From: Anodontia alba
Lineage: Eukaryota > Mollusca > Bivalvia > Lucinida > Lucinidae
Direction of reading: 5' to 3'
Assembly (NCBI GenBank): GCA_964016985.1
Contig: OZ024827.1
Coordinates: 59,025,643 to 59,089,642, forward strand
Length of the DNA stretch: 64,000 nt
In this document: piece by piece, positions 20,695-33,400 of the stretch
How positions within the stretch are numbered: position 1 is the first letter of the stretch
How the letters are laid out: every line of letters begins with the position of its first letter
Made by a program: the position numbers and the translations under genes
Notes under the pieces: model-generated
The model's input: the letters and a program-made list of their open reading frames with translations, nothing else
Database searches by the model: none
Told to the model about the DNA's origin: nothing

Positions 20695-21295
20695 TTGGCA
20701 AAGATCTGAATGGTTTTTGAAAGGGGTGGGGCATACCACAGTCCACTGGGGACCGACTGTTGGTGTCTTATCACAAGGAGCAATAATATATATATGTTTA
20801 AGGGAATGGGATCTCAACAGTGTCAATATGCATACATGCCATACCTCACATTGTGAGACAAAATCTCACAGAAGTTGGCTATTTTGCAATTCATTTCCCA
20901 TAAGAATTTCAAATCTCACAGAATTTTCAGACCCTCTGTAAGAATATTTTATGAAGAACTAATTATAAATTACACAACATTATACTTTTGATATGCTTAA
21001 TTCATCAAAATAAAGGCTTTAAACTTACTTCAGTGAGCTTGAAAGTGACTTTTATGAAAATCTCACAGAATTTTGTCAAGTCTCCCCTAAAAATTAGCCT
21101 GATCTCACAGATTTCTGCCAAGAGCTTATGGCATGTATGGAGATATTAAGGTTTATGTGAACTGGATGGGGTGGGGCATACACCTGGGGACCCAGAATCA
21201 GTGTCACTGAATGCATCTTATCATACTGAACAACAATATATGTTTGATATATGTTTCTGAATGGTCTCTGAGATATTAAATCTTACATGGAGGAG
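20695..21295. repeat. Diverged tandem duplication split by a TIR element
   Basis: GGGGTGGGGCATACC...CTGGGGACC and the following GTGTC...CTTATCA...AACAATATAT phrases occur near 20725 and again near 21170. Removing the TIR element at 20831-21139 leaves two adjacent units of about 125-140 bases. Confidence 0.6.
20831..21139. mobile_element. 309-bp element with 13-base terminal inverted repeats
   Basis: CATACATGCCATA at 20831-20843 is perfectly inverted at 21127-21139. Inside, the word TCTCACAGA recurs four times (about 20863, 20910, 21061, 21105), and a CTCACATTGTGAG palindrome stands beside the left end. No target duplication is obvious. There is no coding capacity. It is likely a MITE of an unassigned superfamily. 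Confidence 0.7.
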
Positions 21296-21296
21296 G

Positions 21297-21597
21297 TTTG
21301 TTTGTTTGTGTTGAGGTTTTACGGCCCAGTCAACGCAATGGAGTCATGTCAAGCACGGTCAGTTTACCTAACCACACGCAGGCTCAGTCCTCTAAGCGGT
21401 TAACCAGTATTGTGCACATTCTTTTGCCAGAAACTGACAACTGCCCTTCTTGAATCAGCCGAAGGGAGAGAATGACCGTAGAAAATATTTCATGATCAAT
21501 CTCCACGAAAGAATGTTGCCGACCTCGGCGGGGGTTGAGCCCGCGACCTCCTGGTGCCCAGTTGGACGGCGCATCCAACTGAGCCACGGAGGCCAGC
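21297..21597 (-). mobile_element. tRNA-derived SINE, third copy
   Basis: This is the same family as 17893-18199. On the minus strand the A-box TGGCTCAGTTGG lies at 21575-21586 and the B-box GGCTCAACCCC at 21531-21541, followed by the shared body and the ...CCTCAACACAAACAAAC tail. A repeated stretch between the boxes (AACTGGGCACCAGGAGGTCG) is longer than in the other copies. No clear target duplication is visible. Confidence 0.88.
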
Positions 21598-21789
21598 ATC
21601 AAACTGATTAAAAGTACAACACAATAACACTGAAATAAAATCTAAAACCAGAGAAATATTTATTCTTGGTAATTTTCTTTCAAAATGATGACTGATAGCA
21701 AGTATTTGCTAACTTCAAATTCCTCTCTAATTTCAATTCTTGATATCCATTCTCATTGTTCAAAATATTGTAGTCACTTTCTGTCAAAA

Positions 21790-21990
21790 GTTAATAGATA
21801 GCTCCAGATAAGAGGGGTATCCCCATATTTTTTTCTTATTTCTCCATGAAAACCTATGTTGTGGGTACTCATCAGAAGTGCCTTGGCGACAACCTTCTGA
21901 TGAGTACCATAACATATGTTTTGTGGAGAAATAAGAAAAATATCAGTTCTTTTTAACAGAAAAAAATGCCTTATCTGGGGCTGTGTTAAC
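21790..21990. mobile_element. Full-length palindromic hairpin MITE
   Basis: The whole element folds back. Outer arms are GTTAATAG...CCAGATAAG and CTTATCTGG...GTTAAC. Inner arms are CTTATTTCTCCATGAAAAC and GTTTTGTGGAGAAATAAG. Centre arms are GGTACTCATCAGAAG and CTTCTGATGAGTACC around GTGCCTTGGCGACAA. It encodes no protein. Partial or diverged relatives lie at 8435, 17438, 30380, 40800 and 41286. Confidence 0.85.
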
Positions 21991-22319
21991 AGTTCCTGTT
22001 TGTATGCTGTAAGAATTTAATTTAAAATCTGAAACATGCTATCAGGAAAAACAAACATCCATAAATGTGGATCCTTTCAGTAGCATTCCAATATTCTTTG
22101 CATCTTTTTTAAAGTCAAGAATATTCTTTTTGGAGTTGGTTTCAAGAGGATGAATGTCTTCTGCTGTCTTTGAACTCTTTGTTTTCAAAATCAAATCAAA
22201 TCCAAGGTAAGGCCTACATCATGTCCTGCTGCTATTTTAATGCCTGAAATAACAGAAAAAATGCACAAATTATTACAGTTGTTCATTACCACCCCCCCCC
22301 CACCCCCTGTACTATGAAC

Positions 22320-22820
22320 AATCTAAATATTTGGAGTCATGCCTAGCTCACAGCTTTTATTTTTCTATCACATCTACATTGCATGAGGGACCATATACAG
22401 TACATAAATGTTATCAGAATCAGATTAAAGTCTATTAAGCAAAATACATATTGAATTGTAAGAAATACAAAGGGGCATAGTTCTAAGAAACCTAATCCCA
22501 CAGTCCTTAATTTTTTATCACATATGTCTTGAATGAGGGACCATGTGTGGTATAAATTTTATGAAACACACAAATGGTACAGAAATTGTTAAGCAAAATA
22601 CATATTTAACTGTAGTTACAAAGGGGCATAACTCTAATAAATCTGATTCACAAATCCAATTTTCCTATAACGCCTGCAAAGCCTGATGTCCAAGTCTGAC
22701 AAATTATATCCAAATGAAAATTATATCCATATGAGACTGAAGATACGGAAGTTATGAAGCAAAGTCTTACTTGTTGACAAAAGGATGGAAACGAGGACTG
22801 CAAAAACTATATCCCTTTAA
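22320..22820. repeat. Diverged tandem repeat, about 145-bp unit, two to three units
   Basis: ATGAGGGACCATRTRYRGTA, AGCAAAATACATATT and ACAAAGGGGCATARYTCTAA recur near 22383/22531, 22438/22594 and 22469/22619. The tail has GGATGGAAACGAGGAC. The style is that of the tandem cores in the hairpin-ended elements, but no terminal hairpin is visible. Confidence 0.65.
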
Positions 22821-23017
22821 ATAAGCAAATAAATGCATAAATAAAGTGTACAAGTTTGTCATATATTATACCGCATTTATTCAAAACTAAACTAAGCGGC
22901 AATAAGCCCCAGGGCATTGCAATTCTTATTGCCAAAATGACAGTATTAAATCCAAATTTGGGGCAAAAATAAGATATTTGGATGGCTTAAACTCAGTTTT
23001 GCATGTGTATAATAATG

Positions 23018-26000
23018 GGTATGGTTCAGTATTCAGGGTATTATTAAAAGTACGACCTGCAGCGTCTGGTTCAGGATTCATCGTATTATTCAAAATACGA
23101 CCTGCAGCGTCTGGATCATTATTCAGGGTATTATTCAAAATACGACCTGCAGTGTCTGGTTCAGGATTCAGGGTATTATTCAAAAATGGCAAGGGTATTA
23201 TTCAGAGTATGGTTCAGTATTCAGGGTATTATTCAAAATACGATCTACAGCGTCTGGTTCAGGATTCAGCGTATTATTGAAAAATATCCACGGTATTATT
23301 CAGCGTCTGGTTCATTATTCAGGGTATTATTCAAAATACGACCCGCAGCGTCCGGTTCAGGATTCAGCGTATTATTCAAAATACAACCTGCAGCGTCTGG
23401 TTCATTGTTCAGGGTATTATTCAAAATACGACCTGCAGCGTCTGGTTCAGCATTCAGGGTATTATTCAAAATACGACCTGCAGCGTCTCGTTCATTATTC
23501 AAGGTATTATTCAAACGTGGCCAGGGTATTATTCAGAGTATGGTTCATTATTCAGGGTATTATTGAAAATACGACCTGCAGCGTCTGGTTCAGGATTCAG
23601 CGTATTATTAGAAAATATCCAGGGTATTATTCAGCGTCTGGTTCATTATTCGGGGTATTATTCAAAATACGACCTGCAGCCTATGCTTCAGGATTCAGAG
23701 AATTATTCAAAATACGACCTGCAGCGTCTCCTTCATTATTCAGGGTATTATTCAAAAGTGGCCTGGGTATTATTCAGAGTATGATTCAGTATTCAGGGTA
23801 TTATTAAAAATACGACCTGCAGCGTCTGGTTCAGGATTCAGCGTATTATTAGAAAATATCCAGGGTATTATTCAGCGTCTGGTTCATTATTCGGGGTATT
23901 ATACAAAATACGACCTGCAGCGTCTGCTTCAGGATTCAGAGTATTATTCAAAATACGACCTGCAGCGTCTGGTTCATTATTCAGGGTATTATTCAAAATA
24001 CGACCTGCAGCGTCTGTTTCAGGATTCAGGGTATTATTAAAAAAAGGCCAAGGTATTATTCAGCGGATGATTCAGTTCTCGGGTATTATTCAAAATACGA
24101 CCCGCAGCGTCTGGTTCAGGATTCAGCGTATTATTGAAAATACGACCTGCAGCGTCTGGTTCATTATTCAGGGTATTATTGAAAATACGACCTGCAGCTT
24201 CTGGTTCAGGATTCAGGGTATTATTCAAAATACGACCTGCACCGTCTGATTCATTATTCAGGGTATTGTTAAAAAATACCAAGGGTATTATTCAGAGTTT
24301 GGTTCAGTATTCAGGGTATCATTGAAAATACTACCTGCAGCGTCTGGTTCAGGATTCAGGGTATTATTGAAAAATATCCAGGGTAATATTCAGCCTCTGG
24401 TTCATTATTCAGGGTATTATTCAAAATACGACCTGCAGTGTCTGGTTCAGGATTCAGCGTATTATTCAAAATACGACCTGCAGCGTCTGGTTCATTATTC
24501 AGGGTATTATTCAAAATACGACCTGCAGCGTCTCGTTCAGGATTCAGGGTATTATTCAAAAATGGCCAGGGTATTATTCAGCGTATGATTCAGTTCTCAG
24601 GGTATTATTCAAAATACAACCCGCAGCGTCTGGTTCAGGATTCAGCGTATTATTCAAAATACGACCTGCAGCGTCTGGTTCATTATTCAGGGTATTATTC
24701 AAATTACGACCTGCAGCGTCTGGGTCATGATTCAGGGTATTATTCAAAATACCACCTGCAGCGTCTGGTTCATTATTCAGGGTATTATTCAAAAATGGCT
24801 AGGGTATTATTCAGAGTATGGTTCAGTGTTCAGGGTATTATTCAAAATACGACCTGCAGCGTCTTTTTCAGGATTCAGCGTAATATTGAAAAATATCCAG
24901 GGTATTATTCAGCGTCTGGTTCATTATTCAGGGTATTATTCAAAATACGACCCGCAGATTCTGGTTCAGGATTCAGCGTATTATTCAAAATACGACCTGC
25001 AGCGACTGGTTCATTATTCAGGGTATTATTCAAAATACGACCTGCAGCGTCTGGTTCAGCATTCAGGGTATTATTCAAAAAACGATCTGCAGCGTCTCGT
25101 TTATTATTCAGGGTATTATTCAAAAGTGGCCAGGGTATTATCCAGAGTATGGTTCAGTATTCAGGGTATTATTAAAAATACGACCTGCAGCGTCTGGTTC
25201 AGGATTCGGCGTATTATTCGAAAATATCCAGGGTATTATTCAGCGTCTGATTCATTATTCAGGGTATTATTCAAAATACGATCTGCAGCGTCTGGTTCAG
25301 GATTCAGGGTATTATTCAAAATACGACCTGCAGCGTCTGGTTCATTATTCAGGGTATTATTCAAAAATGGCCAGGGTATTATTCAGAGTATGGTTCAGTA
25401 TTCAGGGTATTATTCAAAATACGACCTGCAGCGTCTGGTTCAGGATTCAGCGTATTATTGAAAAATATCCAGGGTATTATTCAGCGTCTGGTTCATTATT
25501 CAGGGTATTATTGAAAATACGACCTGCAGCGTCTGGTTCAGGATTCAGCGTATTATTCAAAATACGACCTACAGCGTCTGGTTTATTATTCAGGGTATTA
25601 TTCAAAATACGACCTGCAGCGTCTCGTTCAGGATTCAGGGTATTATTAAAAAATGGCAAGGGTATTATTCAGCGTATGGTTCAGTTCTCAGGGTATTATT
25701 CAAAATACGACCCGCAGCGTCTGGTTCAGGATTCAGCGTATTATTCAAAATACGGCCTGCATCGTCTGGTTCATTATTCAGGGTATTATTGAAAATACGA
25801 CCTGCAGCGTCTGGTTCAGGATTCAGGGTATTATTCAAAATACGACCTGCAGCGTCTGGTTCATTATTCAGGGTAGTATTTAAAAATGGCCAGGGTATTA
25901 TTCAGAGTATGGTTCAGTATTCAGGGTATTATTCAAAATACGACCTGCAGCGTCTGGTTCAGGATTCAGCGTATTATTGAAAATATCCAGGGTATTATTC

Positions 26001-28480
26001 AGCGTCTGGTTCATTATTCAAGGTATTATTCAAAATACGACCTGCAGCGTCTGGTTCAGGATTCAGCGTATTATTCAAAATACGACCTGCAGCGATTGGA
26101 TCATTATTGAGGGTGTTATTCAAAAAACGACCTGCATCGTCTGGTTCAGGATTCAGGGTATTATTCAAAAATGACCAGGGTATTATTCAGCGTATGATTC
26201 AGTTCTCAGGGTATTATTCAAAAAACGACCCGCAGCGTCTGGTTCAGGATTCAGGGTATTATTGAAAATACGACCTGCAGCGTCTGGTTCAGGATTCAGG
26301 GTATTATTAAAAATACGACCTGCAGCGTCTGGTTCATTATTCAGGGTATTATTCAAAAATGGCAAGGGTATTATTCAGAGTATGGTTCAGTATTCAGGGT
26401 ATTATTCAAAATACGCCCTGCAGGGTCAGGTTCGGGATTCAGCGTATCATTGAAAAATATCCAGGGTATTATTCAGCGTCTGGTTCATTATTCATGGTAT
26501 AATTCAAAAGACGACCCGCAGCGTCCGGTTCAGGATTCAGCGTATTATTTAAAATACGACCTGCAGCGTCTGGTTCATTATTCAGAGTATTATTCAAAAC
26601 ACGACCTGTAGCGTCTGGTTAAGCATTCAGGGTATTATTCAAAATATGACCGGCAGCGTTTCGTTCATTTTTCAGGGTATTATTCAAAAGTTGCCAGGGT
26701 ATTATTCAGATTATGGTTCAGTATTCAGGGTATTATTGAAAATACGACTTGTAGCGTGTGGTTCAGGATTCAGCGTATTATTAAAAAATATCTAGGGTAT
26801 TATTCAGCGTGTGGTTCATTATTCAGGGTATTATTCAAAATACGACTTGCAGCGTCTGGTTCAGCATTCAGGGTATTATTCAAAATACGACCTGCAGCGT
26901 CTGGTTCAGCATTCAGGGTATTATTCAAAATACGACCTGCAGCGTCTGGTTTATTATTCAGGGTATTATTCAAAGGTGGCCAGGGTATTTTTCAGAGTAT
27001 GGTTCAGTATTCAGGGTATTATTGAAAATACGACCTGCAGCGTCTGGTTCCGGATTCAGCGTATTATTCATATATATCCAAGGTATTATTCAGCGTATGA
27101 TTCATTATTCAGGGTATTATTCAAAATACGACCTGCAACTTCTGGTTCAGGATTCAGGGTATTATTCAAAATACGACCTGCAGCGTCTGGTTCATTATTC
27201 AGGGTATTATTAAAAAATGGCCAGGGTATTATTCAGAGTATGGTTCAGTATTCAGGGTAATATTCAAAATACGACCCGCAGCGTCTGGGTCAGGATTCAG
27301 CGTATTATTGAAAAATATCCAGGGTATTATTCAGCGTCTGGTTCATTATTCAGGGTATTATTCAAAATACGACCCGCAGCGTCTGGTTCAGGATTCAGCG
27401 TATTATTCAAAATACGACCTGCAGCGTCTGGTTCATTATTCAGCGTATTATTCAAAATACGAGTTGCAGCGTCTGGTTCATTATTCAGGGTATTGTTCAA
27501 AATACGACCTGCAGCGTGTGGTTCAGGATTCAGGGTATTATTCAAAATACGACCTGCAGCGTCTCGTTCATTATTCTTGGTATTATTAAGAAATGGCCAG
27601 GGGATTATTCAGAGTATGGTTCAGTTTTCAGGGTATTATTCGAAATACGACCTGCAGCGTCTGGTTCAAGATTCAGCGTATTATTGAAAAATTCCAGGGT
27701 ATTATTCAGCGTCTGGTTCATTATTCAGGGTATTATTTAAAATACGACCCGCAGCGTCTGGTACAGGATTTAGCGTATTATTCAAAATACGACCTGCAGC
27801 GTCTGGTTCATTATTCAGCGTATTATTCAAAATACGAGCTGCAGCTTCTGGTTCATTATTCAGGATATTATTCAAAATACGACCTGCAGCGTCTGGTTCA
27901 GGATTCAGGGTATTATTCAAAATACGACCTGCAGCGTCTGGTTCATCATTCAGGGTATTATTCAAAAGTGGCCAGGATATTATTCAGCGTATGGTTCAGG
28001 ATTCTGGGTGTGATTTAAAATACGACCTGCAGCGTCTGATTCAGGATTCAGTGTATTAGTCAAAATACGACCTGCAGCGTCTGGTTCATTATTCAGGGTA
28101 TTATTCAAAATACAACCTGCAGCGTCTGGTTCAGGATTCAGGGTATTATTAAAAATGGCCAGGGTTTTATATTCAGCGTATGATTCAGTATTCAGGGTAT
28201 TATTCAAAATACGACCCGCAGCGTGTGGTTCAGGATTCAGCGTATTATAAAAAAAATATCCAGGGTATTATTCATCGTCTGGTTCTTTATTCAGTGCATT
28301 ATTCAAAATATGACATGCAGCGTCTGGGTAAGGATTCAGCGTTTTATTCAAAATACGACCTGCAGCGTCTGGTTCATCATTCAGGGTATTATTCAAAATA
28401 CGACCTGCAGCGTCTTGTTCAGGATTCAGCGTATTATTCAAAATACGACCTGCAGCGTCTGGTTCATCATTCAGAGTGTA
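23018..28480 (+). repeat. 45-bp satellite, array 2 (about 120 units)
   Basis: It is in the same orientation as array 1. Units alternate between GGA and TTA forms (90-bp dimers) and are punctuated by two spacer types: ATGGCCAGGGTATTATTCAG (often with GAGTATGGTTCAGTATTC or CGTATGATTCAGTTCTC) and AAAATATCCAGGGTATTATT. The ATGGCCAGGG-type spacer recurs at intervals of mostly 230-333 bases (240 plus multiples of 45), giving higher-order units. Every unit holds CTGCAG. Frames of up to about 245 codons (for example 24438-25175) exist in three forward frames and one reverse frame at once and so are not evidence of a protein. The array ends at about 28480 and is followed by a poly-A run at 28505-28520. 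Confidence 0.96.
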
Positions 28481-29366
28481 TATCAAAGTGAAGGAATTTT
28501 GTGAAAAAAAAAAAAAAAAAGTCACACCGCTTAAATTTCAAATGCATTTATCCAAAGCATCTGTCAAAAGGTAGATTTGTTACATTGTCAAACAGGTAGA
28601 CCTTGATCATATGCTGCAGTACACAGTGTCAATGTTTATTGAAAGTGCAGCATGTATTTTTTGCAAATTTACTTCAAACAAAACAAAACTGATGTTCCTT
28701 AAATCTGTCCAGATGGCATTTTGCAGACATTTGCAAACTGTATAGATCCTGATCATATGTCGAAGAACACCGAGTCCGATTAGAGTCACCAATGTTTGCT
28801 TAAAGGTTATTACGAGGAGGGCCAGTGTGTACTGTAGTTAAACTTTTTAGCATATAGCAGACATTGGTACTAGCCTATCGCTGATCATTGGAGGAGACCA
28901 CTCCAAAGGTTCAGTTTATTAATTACCACTTCTTGTGCATATGAAAGTCATCATCTGAATGGCTGACAATTTTATACACAGTCTGACATTTAAACTGACC
29001 TCACTTGGACCAAATGAATGGAACTCATCTGATTATGCTACATAATTAACACCTTTTAGTTATATTGCCTGAATTCAGGCCTTTAAAATGTACCTAACGT
29101 TTTGTAAATGTACGAAAATAGTCTGACGCCCCTTACATTTAGGATTGATCTGTCTAAATACACACATAGGGGCATTTACAAACAGTGTAGAGCCAGGTCG
29201 GAGACCGCTGAATGATTTGCCACGATTCAGTCTAACGCATTACTCATTTTTCACCGACTTTCTTCGCAAAAGATAGTAAAATGGCCTTGTTAAAATATTA
29301 GGGAAAGTAATGTAAGGTTTGAGAATGTTTAGGGTAACTATGGAATTTTTTCTCTCTTCTTAATTT

Positions 29367-29376
29367 TTATTTTATT

Positions 29377-29411
<35 letters not shown>

Positions 29412-29422
29412 TATATTTATTT
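29367..29422. repeat. (TTTA)n microsatellite
   Basis: TTTAT and TTTA units cover about 56 bases in the spacer between the two large satellite arrays. Confidence 0.95.
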
Positions 29423-29764
29423 GTTTTGGCAGTAAACAATAAGATATTACATTGTTATCTCAACATTTTATCATCATTCAGTCTGATCGGGTCTTTCGTC
29501 CGCTTACAAAATTAATGGATACTATAGAACATATGAATGAGCAGCAACAACCGAAAAAAGATTCAGATGAGACAGTGCGGATGCACAGGCTGATCTTGGC
29601 CTTCGCTATTCGAATACAATAAGAGCTTACGCGTCATTACACACGTCAAAGATTTTTTTTCTTCTTTTTTTTGTATTAACGTTTAGCATGTAGGGTAAAC
29701 ATCTCAGGATTGTCATCTGTTCAAGATTTCAGGTTGAGATAGTAACTATTAACTGGTTTGATAT

Positions 29765-29935
29765 TTATTTATTTATTTTGATTTGGGTTTTACGTCCCTT
29801 TCAAGTCCCTTTCACTTATATCGAGCCGATCGTTCATCAAAGGTGGACGAAACCGGAGAACCCGGGGAAAAAAACAACACCTGACCATCCATAAGCAGAA
29901 CTCGGCCCCCCGAGCGAGGCTCGAACCACTAACTG
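29765..29935 (-). mobile_element. Probable tRNA-derived SINE fragment, second family
   Basis: On the minus strand, AGTGGTTCGAGCCTCGCTCG contains a good B-box (GGTTCGAGCCT, complement of 29917-29927). It is followed by GGGTTCTCCGGTTTCGTCC, a phrase of the kind found in conserved SINE bodies, and by ...AAACCCAAATCAAAATAAAT at the end. A clear A-box is not found, so the head is truncated or diverged. Confidence 0.5.
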
Positions 29936-29999
29936 GTTTGAATACACTGAATCCCATACATATATGAGCCAGCACATGAGAGAATGATACTTCTCGCAT

Positions 30000-30375
30000 A
30001 TGCGAAAAGCGAGCCTTCGGCGCATCCGCGCAGTCTTGCCAGAGCCTTCACTGTTCGCACATGTAGTATAGAACTAGACGATGGTTTTGACCAAAAATCA
30101 GACATCTAGCCTCACTAGATGGCTGCCCGGGCATGCGCTTTTGATAACTTGTCTTTACGTAGGACAAAAAGAACCTAACTCATATGACGTTCTGAAACTA
30201 AATGAGCTGCAGCATGAGAAAGTCTGCCCTATGCCTTAATTAAGCCAACAACACAGGCACATATCAGCCTGCGTTTCTACACAGTCTGTTAATCGTCTTT
30301 GTTTATCACTACATCTGTAATCAGGTTTGACGATGTTACTAACGTCATTTTAATACGCTTATGAAATTTGGACCC
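30000..30375. other. Unassigned sequence
   Basis: A GC-rich patch lies at about 30003-30050 (GCGAGCCTTCGGCGCATCCG). No family is recognised. Confidence 0.4.
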
Positions 30376-30379
30376 CAAA

Positions 30380-30486
30380 GGTTTACAGGGATATACATTA
30401 ACTTTCTTATTTCTGCTCTAGTGGAGTACACTTTAGAACTGCCTGAGGCGGTTATAACAAGTACCTACAACTATATATTTTTTTCG
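30380..30486. mobile_element. Decayed palindromic hairpin MITE
   Basis: GGTTTACAGGGATATACA and CTTATTTCTGCT match the left flank of the 40800 copy. GTACACTTTAGAACTGCC and GGCGGTTATAACAAGTAC are remnants of the central stem. Confidence 0.7.
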
Positions 30487-33400
30487 TCTGAAATTTGTCA
30501 GTTTTGATGCCATATAATTATATTTATAGCATTGGCATGTCAACGTAATGAAAAGTAAAAAATTTCCCCCCAGATACCAATGCTGTGTGTATATAATCGT
30601 TCTCGCAAAGTGCATGAAAAACAGACATTCATTTTGAATAATACCCTGAATACTGAACCATACAATGAATAACATCCTGGACACTTTTGAATAATACCCT
30701 GAATCCTGTACCATACGCTGCAGGCCGTATTTTGAATAATACCCTGAATCTTGAACCAGACGCTGCAGGTCGTATTTTGAATAATACTCTGAATTCTTAA
30801 CAAGACGCTGAATAATACCCTGGATATTTTATAATAATATGCTGAATCCTGAACCAGACGTTGCAGGTCCTATTTTGAATAATACCCTGAAAAATGAACC
30901 AGACGCTGAAGGTTGTATTTTGAATAATACCCTGAATCCAGAACCAGACGCTGCAGGTCGTATTTTGAATAATACCTTGACTACTGAACCATACGCTGAA
31001 TAATACCCTAGACATTTTTTAATAATACCCTAAATAATGAACCAGATGCTGCAGGTCGTATTTTCAAAAATACACTGAACCCTGAACCAGACGCTGCAGG
31101 TCGTATTTTGAATAATACCCTGAATACTAAACCATACTCTGAATAATACCCTGGCCATTTTTGAATAATACCCTGAATAATGAACCAGCTGCTGCAGGTC
31201 GTACATTGAATAATACCCTGAACCCTGAACCAGACGCTGCAGGTCGTATTTTGAATAATACCCTGAATAATGAACCAGACGCTGCAGGTCGTATTATGAA
31301 TAATACGCTGAATCCTGAACCAGATGCTGCGGGACGTATTTTGAATAATACCCTGAGAACTCAATCATACGCTGAATAATACCCTGGCCATTTTCGAATA
31401 ATACCCTGAATCCTGAACCAGACGCTGCAGATCGTATTTTGAATAATACCCTGAATAATAATCCCGACGCTGCAGGTCGTATTTTGAATAATACCCTGAG
31501 AACTGAATCATACGCTGAATAATACCCTGGCTATTTTTGAATAATACCCTGAATCCTGAACCTGACGTTGCAGGTCATATTTTGAATAATACCCTGAATA
31601 ATGAACCATACTCTGAATAATACCCTGGCCATTATTGAATAATACCCTGAATAATGAACCAGACGCTGCAGGTCGTATTTTGAATAATACGCTGAATCCT
31701 GAAGCAGACGCTGCAGGTCGTATGTTGAATAATACCCTGAATGATGAACCAGACGCTGCAGGTCGTATTTTGAATAATACGCTGAATCCTGAACCAGACG
31801 CTGCGGGTCGCATTTTGAGCAAAACCCTGAATAATGAACCTGACGCTGAATAATACCCTGGATATTCTTCAATAATACGCTGAATCCTGAACAAGACGCT
31901 GCAGGTCGTTTTTTGAACAATACCTTGAATACTGAACCATACTCTGAATAATACCCTGGCCATTTTTGAATAATACCCTGAATAATGAACCAGACGCTGC
32001 AGGTCGAATTTTGAATAATACCCTGAATACTGAACCATACTCTGAATAATACCCTGGCGACTTTTGAATAATACCCAGAATAATAAACCAGACGCTGCAG
32101 GTCGTATTTTGAATAACACCCGGAATACTGAACCATACTCTGAAAAATACCCTGGCCACCTTTGAATAATACCCTGAATAATGAACCAGACGCTGCAAGT
32201 CGTATTTTGAATAATACCCTAAATGCTGAACCAGACGCTGAAGGTCGTATTTTGTGTAATACCCTGAATAATGAACCAGACGCTGCAGGTCTTATTTTGA
32301 ATAATACGCTGAATCCTGAACCAGACGCTGCGGGCCGTAATTTGAATAATACACTGAATAATGAACCAGACGCTGAATAATACCCTGGATATTTTTCAGT
32401 AATACGCTGAATCCTGAACCAGACCCTGCAGGTCGTATTTTGAATAATACCCTGAATACGGAACCATACTCTGAATAATACCCTGGCCATTTTTTTAATA
32501 ATACCCTGTATAATGAATCAGGTCGAATTTTGAATAATACCCTGAATACTGAACCATACTCTGAATAATACCCTGGCCACTATTGAATAATACCCTGAAT
32601 AATAAACCAGACGCTGCAGGTCGTATTTTGAATAACAACCGGAATACTGAACCATACTCTGAAAAATACCCTGGCCACCTTTGAATAATACCCTGAATAA
32701 TAAACCAGACGCTGCAAGTCGTATTTTGAATGATACCCTGAATGCTGAACCAGACGCTGCAGGTCGTTTTTTGTGTAATGCCCTGAATAATGAACCAGAC
32801 GCTGCAGGTCGTATTTTGAATAATACGCGAATCTTGAACCAGACGCTGCGGGCCGTAATTTGAATAATACACTGAATAATGAACCAGACGCTGAATAATA
32901 CCCTGGATATATTTCAGTAATACGCTGAATCCTGAACCAGACCCTGCAGGTCGTATTTTGAATAATACCCTGAATACGGAACCATACTCTGAATAATACC
33001 CTGGCCATTTTTTTTAATAATACTCTGTATAATGAATAAGACGCTGCAGGTCGTATTTTGAATAATACCTTGAATCCTTAACCAGGCGCTGCAGGTCTTA
33101 TTTTGAAAAATACCCTGAAAAATGAACCAGACGCTGCAAGTCGTATTTTGAATAATACGCTGAATCCTGAACCAGACGCTGCGGGTCGTATTTTGAATAA
33201 TACCCTGAGAACTGAATCATACGCTGAATAATACCCTGGCCATTTTCTAATAATACCCTGAATCCTGAACGTGACGCTGCAGGTCGTATTTTGAATAATA
33301 CCCTGAATGCTGAACCAGACACTGCAGGTCGTATTTTGAATAATACGCTGAATCCTTAAGCAGACGCTGCAGGTCGTATTTTGAATAATACCCTGAATAA

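Larger units (their letters stand above)
28522..30630. other. Spacer between the two inverted satellite arrays
   Basis: Contains no 45-bp unit. A diverged duplication of about 157 bases (TTGATCATATG near 28605 and CTGATCATATG near 28750) lies at the left. A TTTA microsatellite, a SINE-like segment and a decayed hairpin MITE follow and are listed separately. No gene is recognised. Confidence 0.6.

Noticed and set aside
23018..28480. CRISPR-like array
   Set aside because: There are no unique spacers; the whole unit repeats. The context is eukaryotic.
31531..32490. 319-codon and other long open frames in the 45-bp arrays as genes
   Set aside because: Four frames are open at once because of the 45-base period and stop-free unit. 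All contain only the repeat peptide.
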